A stretch of DNA of 64,000 nt from Kitasatospora acidiphila. Lineage in GTDB: Bacteria > Actinomycetota > Actinomycetes > Streptomycetales > Streptomycetaceae. Made by a program: the position numbers and the translations under genes. Positions 56,731 to 64,000 of the stretch are shown in pieces; within the stretch, counting starts at the first letter, position 1; the number at the start of each line of letters is the position of its first letter. The DNA lies in contig NZ_VIGB01000003.1 of NCBI RefSeq assembly GCF_006636205.1, positions 7,442,501-7,506,500 on the forward strand, read 5' to 3'. The notes under the pieces are model-generated. The model was not told the DNA's origin. It made no database searches and saw nothing but the letters and a program-made list of their open reading frames with translations.

Positions 56731-59700
56731 GCCTGCCAGGCCTCGATCGGGTTGCCCAACCAGCGGGTGTCCGCCGGGACGGACTCGGCACGCATCACCA
56801 GCGAGGCCGGCCCGAGGGTGCTGCGGGCCCCGACGGTGCTGCCGGGCAGCACGATTCCGCCAGGGCCCAGCGTGGCGCCCTCGCGGAGGATCACAGTATC
56901 CAAGCGCATGATCCGGTCGTGGAAGAGGTGGGTCTGCAGCACGCAGCCCCGGTTGACGGTCACCCCGGTCTCCAGCGTGACCAGGTCGGCCTCCGGCAGC
57001 CAGTAGCTCTCGCACCAGACGCCCCGCCCGATCCGGGCACCCAGCGCCCGCAGCCAGAGCACCATCAGCGGGGTGCCCGGCACCGCGCCGACCAGCCACG
57101 GCACCGCCAGCACCTCCACGAAGGTGTCGGCCAGCTCGTTGCGCCACACGAAGCCGCTCCACAGCGGGTGCTCCACCGGACGGAACCGGCCGACCAGCAG
57201 CCACTTGGCAGCAGCCGAGACCAGCGCGGCCAGCAGCCCGGCGGCCAGCAGCACGAGGCCGCCGAGCAGCGCCATGGCCAACGGATCCCGCACCAGGCAC
57301 AGCGTGAAAGCGGTCAGCACGCCCACCGCGGCCGAGCAGAACACCGGCAGCAGCCGGGCCAGTTCGACCAGGCCGCGCGCCCAGAGCAGCCGGGTCGGCG
57401 GGTCGTACGTCAGGCCCTTCTCGCCCTTCTCGGCGGCGCGCGGCAGCTTGACCGGCGGCAGGCCCAGGTAGGAGCTGCCCTTCTTGGCCTTCTTCGGAGT
57501 GGCCGACAGCACCCCGACCAGGCCGCGATCGGGCACCGCCCGACCCGGCGCGGTCATCCCGGAGTTGCCCAGGAACGCCTTGCGCCCGATCTCGGCGCGG
57601 TCGATCCGCAGCCAGCCGCCACCCAGTTCATAGGGGGCGATCAGGGTGTCGTCGGCCAGGAAGGCACCGTCGCCGACCGTGGTCAGGCTGGGCAGCGCCA
57701 GCACCGTGGAGACCTCGGCGCGCCGCCCGATCTTCATGCCGAGCAGCCGCAGCCAGACCGGGGTGACCAGGCCGGCGTAGAGCGGGAAGAGCCGCTCCCG
57801 GGCCTGGTCCATCAGCTGGCTGACCGTCCAGGCCTGCCAAGCGATCCGGCCGTGCAGCGGGTGGTGGCCGGGACGCAGGCCCAGGCTCAGCAGCCGGATC
57901 GCGGCGACCAGCAGCCCGGCGTACCCCAGGCCGAAGACCAGCGCGGCCGGCGCCACCGCCAGCAGCGCGCCACGCAGGGCGTCACCGAACGCCGCGTCCG
58001 CGGGCACGAACAGCCCGGCCAGCAGCAGCGCCGGCACGGCGGCCAGCAGCGGAAGCACCGTCAGCGCCAGGCCGGAGGCGCCGTAGGCCGCCGCCCAGCC
58101 GGAGTGGCGCGGCGGGCGCTGCCGGGGCCAGCCGCGCTCGGCCCGGCCCAGTTTGGCGGCCGGGGCGCCGCCCCAGCGCTGGCCGGTCGGCACCTGCCCG
58201 GTGACCGAGGAGCCGGGTGCGATCTCGGCCCGCTTGCCGACCCTGGCGCCCGGCAGCAGGGTGCTGCGGGTGCCGACCACGGCGGCCGAACCGACCCTGA
58301 CCTGGCCGATCTCCAGCCGGTCGCCGTCCAGCCAGTGGCCGGACAGGTCGACCTCGGCCTCCACCGCGCAGCCCCGGCCGAGCCGCAGCATCCCGGTCAC
58401 CGGCGGCAGCGAGTGCAGATCGACCTCGGGCCCGATCCGGCACCCCAGGGCTTGGCCGTAGCGCACCAGCCAGGAGCCGGACAGCCCGGTGGCGCCGCTC
58501 GCCTCGGCCAGCCGCTCGGCCGCCCAGAGCCGCAGGTGCACCGAGCCGCCGCGCGGATGGCTGCCCGGCTGCACCCCGCGCAGCAGCAGCCGGGCACCGC
58601 CCGCCGCGATCGCGATCCGGCCCAGCGGGCTGAACAGCACGGCGGCGCCCGCGCCGACCAGCCACCAGGAGGCGGTCGGCGCCCACGGATAGCCGCCGAG
58701 CAGGTGCAGCAGATTGCCCAGCGCCAGCAGCAGCACCGTCCAGCGCAGCCCGGTCAGGATGAACAGCGGTAGCAGCGCGAGCAGTTGGATCAGCTTGGCG
58801 CGGGTCGGCAGCGGGGTGACGGTCCGCTCGGCGCCGTCGGCCTGGGCGGTGCCCTCCAGGTGGCGGGCCAACTTGCGCAGCACCGGCTGCTGGTAGATGT
58901 CGAGCACGGCGGCGGCCGGATAGCGGCTGCGCAGCAGGGTGGTGAGCCGGGCGGCGGCCAGGCTGCCGCCGCCGATCGCGAAGAAGTCGTCGCGGGCGCT
59001 GGCCACTTGCACGCCGAGGATCTCGCTCCACTGCTCGGCGAGCCAGGCCTCGGTGCCGTAGAGCTGCTCGACCGGCCCGGTGGGCTCGGCGTCGGGCAGC
59101 GGCCAGGGCAGGGCGTTGCGGTCCACCTTGCCCGAGGTGCGGGTGGGCAGGTCGTCGACGACGGCGAGCAACGGGACCAGCGCGGCCGGCAGTTCGGCGC
59201 GCAGCCGGGCCACCGACTGCTCCCGGTCGAAGCCGTCGGAGGTGACCAGGTAGCCGACCAGCAGCTGGTTGCCGCCGCGCGCGGTGCGGACCGCGGCGGC
59301 CGCGCCGGCCACGCCGGGCAGCGCCTGCAACGCGGCGTCCACCTCGCCGAGTTCGATCCGGCGTCCGCCGAGCTTGATCTGCTCGTCGGCCCGGCCCAGG
59401 AAGACCAGGCCCTCGGGGTCGGCCCGGACCAGGTCGCCGCTGCGGTAGGCCCGGTCCCAGCCGAGCGCCGCCAGGGGCGCGTACTTCTCGGCGTCCTTGG
59501 CCGGGTCCAGGTAGCGGGCCAGGCCGACGCCGCCGATCACCAGCTGGCCGCTGCCGCCCATCGGGACCGGCTCGCCGGCCTCGTCCACCACGGCCAGCTC
59601 CCAGCCGTCCAGCGGCAGGCCGATCCGCACCGGGCCGTCACCGCCGAGCAGTGCACCGCAGGCGACCACGGTGGCCTCGGTCGGCCCGTAGGTGTTCCAC

Positions 59701-60569
59701 ACCTCGCGGCCCTCGGTGACCAAGCGCTCGCTCAGCTCCGGCGGACAGGCCTCGCCACCGAAGATCAGCAGCCGCACATCACCCAGCGACTCGGCCGGCC
59801 AGAGCGCGGCCAGCGTCGGGACGGTGGAGACCACGGTGATCTCCTGCTCCGCCAGCCAGGGGCCCAGGTCCGCGCCGCCGCGCACCTGGGAGCGGGGGAC
59901 CGGCACCAGGCAGGCGCCGTGCCGCCAGGCCAGCCACATCTCCTCGCAGGAGGCGTCGAAGGCGACCGACAGGCCGGCCATCACCCGGTCGCCCGGGCCG
60001 ATCGGCTCGTCCTGCAGGAAGAGCGCCGCCTCGGCATCCACGAAGGCGGCGGCGCTGCGGTGGCTGACTGCGACGCCCTTGGGCTTGCCGGTGGAGCCGG
60101 AGGTGAAGATGATCCAGGCGTCGTCCTCGGGGCGCGGCTCGCCGGCCACTGCGCCGGCGGGCTCGGTGGCCCGCGTGTCGTGCGGCTCGGCGGCCGCCGT
60201 GCTCCCCGGGGTTGCCGGGGCTGCCGGGGCTGCCGGGGTCAGGACGGTGAGCGCCAACCCGGCGCCCAGCACCGCGCTCACCCCGGCCTCGCCGAACACC
60301 AGGTCGGCCCGCTCCTGCGGGTCCTCGGCGTCCACCGGTACATAGGCGGCACCGGCGGCGAGCACGGCCAGGACGGCGACATAGAGGTCGTTGGTGCCGG
60401 ACGGCACCCGGATGCCCACCCGGTCCCCGCGCCCCACCCCGGCGGCGGCCAGCCGTCGGCGCAGCGCGGCCACCTCGCCGGTCAGCGCCTGGTAGCTGAG
60501 CCGGGTGCGGCCGTCGTCCAGCGCCGGTTCCTGCGGGTGCGCGGCGGCGCTGGCGGCCAGGATCTCCAC
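56727..60569 (-). CDS. pls: Epsilon-poly-L-lysine synthetase-like NRPS (A-T plus membrane C-terminal domain)
   Basis: 1280 residues from GTG 60569. Adenylation core motifs: IIFTSGSTGKPKG (about 153), NTYGPTEAT (292), YRSGDLV (375), GRADEQIKLGGRRIELGEVD (392) and TSGKVDRNAL (478). Carrier motif FFAIGGGS with Ser536. C-terminal 700 residues have six or so membrane helices and three LbH-like tandem domains (GCRIGPEVDLHSLPPVTG; GDGAFLADDTLIAPYE; TVNRGCVLQTHLF), the Pls/PosA arrangement. The specificity residues read D-A-E-S-I-G-T-V-V-K by eye, lysine-like. The true start is probably ATG 60670 with one base missing at 60652-60653, restoring MAVMTQGHHWGEQGGPGGPL. Product: cationic homopolymer, probably epsilon-poly-lysine. 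Confidence 0.85.
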   Translation of the reverse strand: MEILAASAAAHPQEPALDDGRTRLSYQALTGEVAALRRRLAAAGVGRGDRVGIRVPSGTNDLYVAVLAVLAAGAAYVPVDAEDPQERADLVFGEAGVSAVLGAGLALTVLTPAAPAAPATPGSTAAAEPHDTRATEPAGAVAGEPRPEDDAWIIFTSGSTGKPKGVAVSHRSAAAFVDAEAALFLQDEPIGPGDRVMAGLSVAFDASCEEMWLAWRHGACLVPVPRSQVRGGADLGPWLAEQEITVVSTVPTLAALWPAESLGDVRLLIFGGEACPPELSERLVTEGREVWNTYGPTEATVVACGALLGGDGPVRIGLPLDGWELAVVDEAGEPVPMGGSGQLVIGGVGLARYLDPAKDAEKYAPLAALGWDRAYRSGDLVRADPEGLVFLGRADEQIKLGGRRIELGEVDAALQALPGVAGAAAAVRTARGGNQLLVGYLVTSDGFDREQSVARLRAELPAALVPLLAVVDDLPTRTSGKVDRNALPWPLPDAEPTGPVEQLYGTEAWLAEQWSEILGVQVASARDDFFAIGGGSLAAARLTTLLRSRYPAAAVLDIYQQPVLRKLARHLEGTAQADGAERTVTPLPTRAKLIQLLALLPLFILTGLRWTVLLLALGNLLHLLGGYPWAPTASWWLVGAGAAVLFSPLGRIAIAAGGARLLLRGVQPGSHPRGGSVHLRLWAAERLAEASGATGLSGSWLVRYGQALGCRIGPEVDLHSLPPVTGMLRLGRGCAVEAEVDLSGHWLDGDRLEIGQVRVGSAAVVGTRSTLLPGARVGKRAEIAPGSSVTGQVPTGQRWGGAPAAKLGRAERGWPRQRPPRHSGWAAAYGASGLALTVLPLLAAVPALLLAGLFVPADAAFGDALRGALLAVAPAALVFGLGYAGLLVAAIRLLSLGLRPGHHPLHGRIAWQAWTVSQLMDQARERLFPLYAGLVTPVWLRLLGMKIGRRAEVSTVLALPSLTTVGDGAFLADDTLIAPYELGGGWLRIDRAEIGRKAFLGNSGMTAPGRAVPDRGLVGVLSATPKKAKKGSSYLGLPPVKLPRAAEKGEKGLTYDPPTRLLWARGLVELARLLPVFCSAAVGVLTAFTLCLVRDPLAMALLGGLVLLAAGLLAALVSAAAKWLLVGRFRPVEHPLWSGFVWRNELADTFVEVLAVPWLVGAVPGTPLMVLWLRALGARIGRGVWCESYWLPEADLVTLETGVTVNRGCVLQTHLFHDRIMRLDTVILREGATLGPGGIVLPGSTVGARSTLGPASLVMRAESVPADTRWLGNPIEAWQA

Positions 60570-60781
60570 CAGGGTGCGCGGCGGCGGTGCCGGCCGCGCC
60601 GCGAAGATCGCGAGCGGGCCACCGGGCCCGCCCTGCTCACCCCAGTGGTGACCTGCGTCATGACAGCCATCCGGACCTCGTCCCTCGACCCCCGCCCGGG
60701 TCGCCGGTATGCCCCTTCCGACCTGCGGTTCTGCGTCGGATCACGGGCCCTCGGCGGCTCCGGAGCACAACAACCCGACCG

Positions 60782-60918
60782 ATACTAGACCCGCATCATC
60801 GGCCACGGTGAGTGTCAACTCGACGCGATCAAGGCAAAACTGATGAATCGTCAGCTGTCATCTCGGTGCCGTCCGAATGAAACTGACGGATCGTCAGTCA
60901 TTTTGACGATCCGTCAGA
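60782..60918 (-). promoter_or_regulatory. Candidate pls promoter with three CTGACG-N3-CGTCAG sites
   Basis: Minus-strand TAGTAT (60787-60782) is a possible -10 box about 110 bases before the pls ATG; TTGACA (60818-60813) is 25 bases upstream of it, too far for a normal -35. Operator-like sites lie at 60840-60854 (CTGATG arm), 60883-60897 (perfect) and 60904-60918 (TTGACG arm). The last two also form a 14-bp hairpin that could terminate the inhibitor transcript. Confidence 0.5.
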
Positions 60919-60975
60919 TGGTTTTTCCCGATGTGACCCACTCAACAGCGTGCGGGCGTGTCGTGGTCGGCTTCG

Positions 60976-61374
60976 TCAGAACCGGAAGACCGGATCGGTG
61001 CGGGTGTGCAGGCCGCAGGAGTTGGCGAAGGTCTGCCGCCAGTGCACCGCCATGCCGGCCCAGCTGCCGTCGGCGGTGGCGGCGACCGGCGCGTAGAGGT
61101 CGTTGCAGAGCACCCCGGTGCGCGCCTTGAGCTGGTCGAAGTTGCCGCCGGCCAGGTCCAGTGCGTCGCAGGCGGCCCGGGCCTGCGGATGGCTGCCGTC
61201 GGCGGGGTGGCAGAGCAACTCGGCGGCGCCGATCGGTTCACCGGTCTCGGCGGCGATCACCCGGAGGGTGAGGTGCGAGTCGGGGAACGGGGTGGCCCGG
61301 GCGGGCGTGGCGGTGAGCAGGGCGAGTGCGACGGCGGACAGCGCCGCGCGGATGCGCAGGGAGATCACCCGCAC
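60976..61374 (-). CDS. Subtilisin-inhibitor-like (SSI family) secreted protein
   Basis: 132 residues from the GTG at 61374. Sec signal RIRAALSAVALALLTATPARA, then the SSI fold with four cysteines (54, 69, 90, 120) in the canonical two pairs and the C-terminal WRQTFANSCG and PVFRF strands. The reactive loop VLCNDLYAPV aligns with MCPMVYDPV of SSI, placing Asp92 at P1 where Met or Lys is usual. Secreted inhibitors of this family control extracellular proteases during development. P1 Asp predicts poor subtilisin inhibition and perhaps an acid-specific target. Between the ArsR gene and pls, same strand. Confidence 0.9.
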   Translation of the reverse strand: MRVISLRIRAALSAVALALLTATPARATPFPDSHLTLRVIAAETGEPIGAAELLCHPADGSHPQARAACDALDLAGGNFDQLKARTGVLCNDLYAPVAATADGSWAGMAVHWRQTFANSCGLHTRTDPVFRF

Positions 61375-61411
61375 AGAGCTACCACCGGCTGGGCCACCAC
61401 GCCCAAACCGG

Positions 61412-61789
61412 TCACTCCATCGTGGGCGCGTCGCTCGCCGGATCCACCGGATGGCGCAGTGCCTCGGCGCGCGCCGCGACCAGGACCCGGTCGAGCAGAC
61501 CCGGCAGCGTCTGCTCCAGGTCGGCGGTGCGCAGGGTGCTCACCCGGGAGGTGCCGCGCCGGTGCTGGCGGATCACCCCGGCCTCGCGCAGCACGCGGAA
61601 GTGGTGCGTGGTGGTCGACTTGCTGACCGGCAGGCTGAAGGCGATGCAGGCCATGTCCTGGTGCCCGTCGGCGAGCTGACGCACGATCTGCAGCCGGACC
61701 GGGTCCGCCAGGGCGTGCAGCACGGCGGCCAGGCGGATGTCGTCGGTGGCCGGCTCGGGCAGGAGGGTGGTCGTCGTGGCTTCGGTCAC
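61412..61789 (-). CDS. ArsR-family transcriptional regulator
   Basis: 125 residues from the GTG at 61789; TACGAT seven bases before it suggests a leaderless mRNA. Winged helix: LAAVLHALADPVRLQIVRQLA, then SKSTTTHHFRVLREAGVIRQHRRGTSRVSTLR (key parts DPVRLQIVRQL, THHFRVLREAG). No metal-binding Cys box (ELCVC) is present, so it is a redox- or organic-ligand-type member. Divergent from the Old Yellow Enzyme gene, which it probably controls. Confidence 0.92.
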   Translation of the reverse strand: MTEATTTTLLPEPATDDIRLAAVLHALADPVRLQIVRQLADGHQDMACIAFSLPVSKSTTTHHFRVLREAGVIRQHRRGTSRVSTLRTADLEQTLPGLLDRVLVAARAEALRHPVDPASDAPTME

Positions 61790-61956
61790 GGGGACAATCG
61801 TACGACTTCCTTCGTAGTTCGTCGGCCGTCGTACTTCGACGGATCTCGTAGTACGATGCCTCTCGTAGCAGCTGGCCGGTTCAGCCGGGCCCCTCCGTCC
61901 GTCGAAGTCCGTGCAGTCCGCGAAGTCCGTCCGTCGAAGTCCGTCGAGGAGTGCTG
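61790..61956. promoter_or_regulatory. ArsR/OYE divergent operator region with repeats
   Basis: Both directions have a TACGAT -10 box: minus 61802-61797 for ArsR and plus 61852-61857 for the oxidoreductase. Five TCGTA pentamers and the palindrome TCGTA-G-TACGA (61846-61856) form likely operators. Nearer the OYE start, a 19-base direct repeat occurs at 61894-61912 and 61926-61944. Confidence 0.65.
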
Positions 61957-63063
61957 ATGTCCGCCTTGTTCGAGCCGATCACCCTGCGCGAGCTCACCGT
62001 GCCCAACCGGGTGTGGATGGCCCCGATGTGCATGTACTCCGCCGCCACCGAGGGGCCGGAGACCGGTGTGGCCACCGACTTCCACCTGGCCCACCTCGCG
62101 GCCCGGGCGGCCGGCGGCACCGGCCTGGTGATCGTGGAGGCCACCGCCGTGGCGCCGGAAGGCCGGATCTCCCCGGCCGACCTCGGGCTGTGGAACGAGC
62201 GCCAGCAGCAGGCGCTGAGCCGGGTGACGGCCGCGATCAGCAGCCACGGCGCGGTACCCGCGATCCAGCTGGCGCACGCCGGCCGCAAGGCCTCCTCGCG
62301 TCGCCCCTGGGAGGGCGGCGCCGGCATCCCGGCCACCGACGGCGGCTGGCAGACCGTCGGCCCGACCGACGCCGCCTTCGGTGACCACCCGGAGCCGGAC
62401 GCACTGACGGCCGAGGAGATCCAGCGCATCGTGCGGGCGTTCGGCGCGGCCGCCGAGCGGGCGCTGGCGGCCGGCTTCAAGGCCGTCGAGGTGCACGGCG
62501 CGCACGGCTACCTGATCCACTCCTTCCTCTCCCCGCACACCAACCACCGCACCGACGAGTACGGCGGCTCGTGGGAGAACCGGACGCGCTTCGCCCTGGA
62601 GGTGGTCGCCGCGATCCGCGCCGTCTGGCCCGCCGAACTGCCGGTCTTCTACCGCACCTCGGCCACCGACTGGCTGACCGAGAACACCGAGGACGCGCGC
62701 GACGGCTGGACCGCCGAGGACACCGTGCGGCTCGCCAAGGAGCTGCACCAGGCCGGCGTCGACCTGCTGGACGTGTCCACCGGTGGCCTGGTGCCGGACG
62801 CCAGGATCCCGGTGGGCCCCGGCTTCCAGGTGCCGTTCGCCAGCGCGGTGCGGGAGGGGGCCGGGCTGCCGGTCGGCACGGTCGGCATGATCACCGAGCC
62901 GGCGCAGGCGGAGGCGATCGTCGCCGAGGGGCGCGCGGACGTGGTGCTGCTCGGTCGCGAACTGCTGCGCACGCCCTACTGGGCGAACCTGGCCGCCCGC
63001 GAGCTGGGCGCGGAGCGCCGCTGGCCGACGCAGTACGGGTGGGCGGTGGGCAGCAACGCCTGA
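61957..63063 (+). CDS. Old Yellow Enzyme-type NADH:flavin oxidoreductase (YqjM-like)
   Basis: 368 residues from the ATG at 61957, with GAGGAG five bases upstream. FMN-barrel motifs: FEPITLRELTVPNRVWMAPMCMYSA (Cys near 25, as in YqjM), IQLAHAGRKAS (about 104-114), EVHGAHGYLIHSFLSPHTN (catalytic HxxH and Tyr, about 178-196), DEYGGSWENRTRFALEVV and the C-terminal VVLLGRELLRTPYW. It reduces activated alkenes with NAD(P)H. ArsR-controlled OYEs of this type respond to electrophiles. Substrate unknown. Confidence 0.93.
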   Translation: MSALFEPITLRELTVPNRVWMAPMCMYSAATEGPETGVATDFHLAHLAARAAGGTGLVIVEATAVAPEGRISPADLGLWNERQQQALSRVTAAISSHGAVPAIQLAHAGRKASSRRPWEGGAGIPATDGGWQTVGPTDAAFGDHPEPDALTAEEIQRIVRAFGAAAERALAAGFKAVEVHGAHGYLIHSFLSPHTNHRTDEYGGSWENRTRFALEVVAAIRAVWPAELPVFYRTSATDWLTENTEDARDGWTAEDTVRLAKELHQAGVDLLDVSTGGLVPDARIPVGPGFQVPFASAVREGAGLPVGTVGMITEPAQAEAIVAEGRADVVLLGRELLRTPYWANLAARELGAERRWPTQYGWAVGSNA

Positions 63064-63193
63064 CCGGGCGGGTGCCCGCTGTCCTGTGGGTGCGTGGTGC
63101 TCGCTTGGCGCCCTGTGCGTGGGTGAGCGCCTGCGTGCAACTGCGGCTGACTGAGCGCTTGCTCGCCCCCACCTCCGCCCCGGTGCCGTCCCC

Positions 63194-63484
63194 TCAGCGC
63201 CGGGGCGGCCTGCTGCCCGTCAGCGGGGCGTCCCGCCCGGGCCCGCGCCGCCGTTGTGCGGCGACCTGACGCGAGATCACGATCTCCGCCAGGCACCAGA
63301 AGATCCCGAACACCCCGACCCCGCTGACCAGCAGCGCCAGGGTCAGCGCCTTGCGCGCGTGTGCGTAGGAGGCCAGCGTCGCGTAGGTCAGGCTGACCAG
63401 GGTGAAGGCGAGGAAGACCACGGTGCGCACGCTGGCCGCGCGCACCTCGTCCGGCATCCGGCGCCTGCGGCGTGCAGCGGCCAT
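63194..63484 (-). CDS. Small two-helix membrane protein
   Basis: 96 residues from the ATG at 63484 (ATG 63457 is an alternative). A basic N-terminus (ARRRRRMPDEVRAAS) precedes two membrane helices, VRTVVFLAFTLVSLTYATLASY and ALTLALLVSGVGVFGIFWCLAEIVI, and a short basic tail. A glycine-rich TM2 suggests helix packing. Function unknown. It is convergent with the OYE gene. Confidence 0.7.
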   Translation of the reverse strand: MAAARRRRRMPDEVRAASVRTVVFLAFTLVSLTYATLASYAHARKALTLALLVSGVGVFGIFWCLAEIVISRQVAAQRRRGPGRDAPLTGSRPPRR

Positions 63485-63626
63485 CGACGGTACCCCGGCT
63501 GTCGTTCGATGGGGCAGCGGACCCACCGCCCCCCGTTCACTGCCTGCCCGCGCTGCCCCATCGCAAACAGCACCCCGCTGACCCACGCGCCCCCCGGCGC
63601 GCAGTACGCACAGCGCGCACCCGGCG

Positions 63627-64000
63627 TCAGCCGAGCTCGGCGTCCAGCTCCTGCAGCGCCCCGGTGACGATGGTGCGCATCGCCCGTTCGGCATCTTCCG
63701 CCACGCCCGCGCAGACCGCGTCGGCGACCTCCCGGTGCAGCCGCACCGCGTACTCGCGCGGTTGGTGCGGCATCAGGTTGTGCTCGGTCCGGCCGGTCAG
63801 CACCGCGCCCACCGTGTCGCCCAGGTGAGCGAACATCTCATTGCCGGAGGCGCGCAGCACCAGGGCGTGGAACGCCATGTCGTGACGGAGGAACGCGGCC
63901 AGGTCGGCAGCCCGCGCCGTCACCGTCAACTCCGCTGCCAGTGCGGCCAGTTCGCGGCACTGGTCAGGGGTGGCATGGTGGGCGGCGAGCGCGGCCGCGG
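63627..64000 (-). CDS. GntR-family FCD-domain regulator (partial, cut by right edge)
   Basis: The last 123 codons of a gene that continues beyond the window. The visible part is an FCD effector domain: FLRHDMAFHALVLRASGNEMFAHLG (metal-ligand Asp and His), HNLMPHQPREYAVRLHREVADAVCAGVAEDAERAMRTIVTGAL (key parts HREVADAV and AERAMRTIV). The winged helix lies outside. FCD regulators respond to organic acids or sugar acids. Target unknown. Confidence 0.88.
   Translation of the reverse strand, partial: AAALAAHHATPDQCRELAALAAELTVTARAADLAAFLRHDMAFHALVLRASGNEMFAHLGDTVGAVLTGRTEHNLMPHQPREYAVRLHREVADAVCAGVAEDAERAMRTIVTGALQELDAELG

Noticed and set aside
58785..60788. Plus-strand open frame of 667 codons
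   Set aside because: Antisense to the adenylation domain of pls; no recognisable protein features.

Overview
The window looks like part of a Streptomycetaceae chromosome (Streptomyces or Kitasatospora type). It is very GC-rich, GTG starts are common, and many genes have a TANNNT-type -10 box only 5-8 bases before the start codon, which suggests leaderless mRNAs. It also carries typical family genes: an NsdA-like regulator, a subtilisin-inhibitor-like protein, a DUF397 protein, a ROK regulator and an epsilon-poly-lysine-synthetase-like NRPS. I see no rRNA, tRNA, CRISPR array, prophage or complete insertion sequence.

Layout. 1-4.4 kb: a membrane protein cut by the left edge, then a tightly coupled four-gene operon (79-residue peptide, two helical proteins, penicillin-binding-protein-like serine hydrolase) that resembles a peptide-maturation locus. 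4.5-13.7 kb: housekeeping and accessory metabolism (enoyl-CoA hydratase, hexapeptide acyltransferase, GNAT, HutD, MFS exporter divergent from a ROK regulator, secreted beta-propeller, cysteine-desulfhydrase-like enzyme, DeoR regulator). 13.8-31 kb: beta-helix/AAA fusion, MOSC protein, MscL, a DsbA-like protein, glycosyltransferase, racemase, degenerate polysaccharide deacetylase, orphan DhaM, acyl-CoA dehydrogenase, kinase-like protein and NsdA-like regulator. 31-36.4 kb: HEAT-repeat protein, MerR-PP2C fusion and the 5-oxoprolinase operon pxpABC. 37-44.5 kb: a three-gene kleisin / winged-helix / SMC-like ATPase set resembling MukBEF or Wadjet, with no JetD-type nuclease next to it. 44.7-54.5 kb: TMEM175 channel, CadD-like transporter, a DUF1003-RyR-TerB-like membrane protein, FAD monooxygenase with divergent PadR regulator, AAA ATPase plus TPR membrane protein, and a 5'-truncated secreted phosphoesterase. 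54.6-64 kb: DasR-like GntR regulator, the pls-like NRPS overlapping an M1 zinc peptidase, a secreted inhibitor, ArsR regulator divergent from an Old Yellow Enzyme, and an FCD-type GntR protein cut by the right edge.

Three things stand out. (1) An unusual AT-rich 15-bp inverted repeat (TAATG-N5-CATTA) is reiterated inside the pxpA-pxpB gap and again inside the gap between the first two genes of the SMC-like operon. (2) A 58-bp perfect palindrome inside the ROK gene looks like a template-switch mutation that added 14 codons in frame. (3) Seven genes contain ten places where exactly one G or C appears to be missing from a short run. This pattern points to sequencing error, so those genes are probably intact in the organism.

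All family assignments were made by reading motifs by eye; no database search was run.
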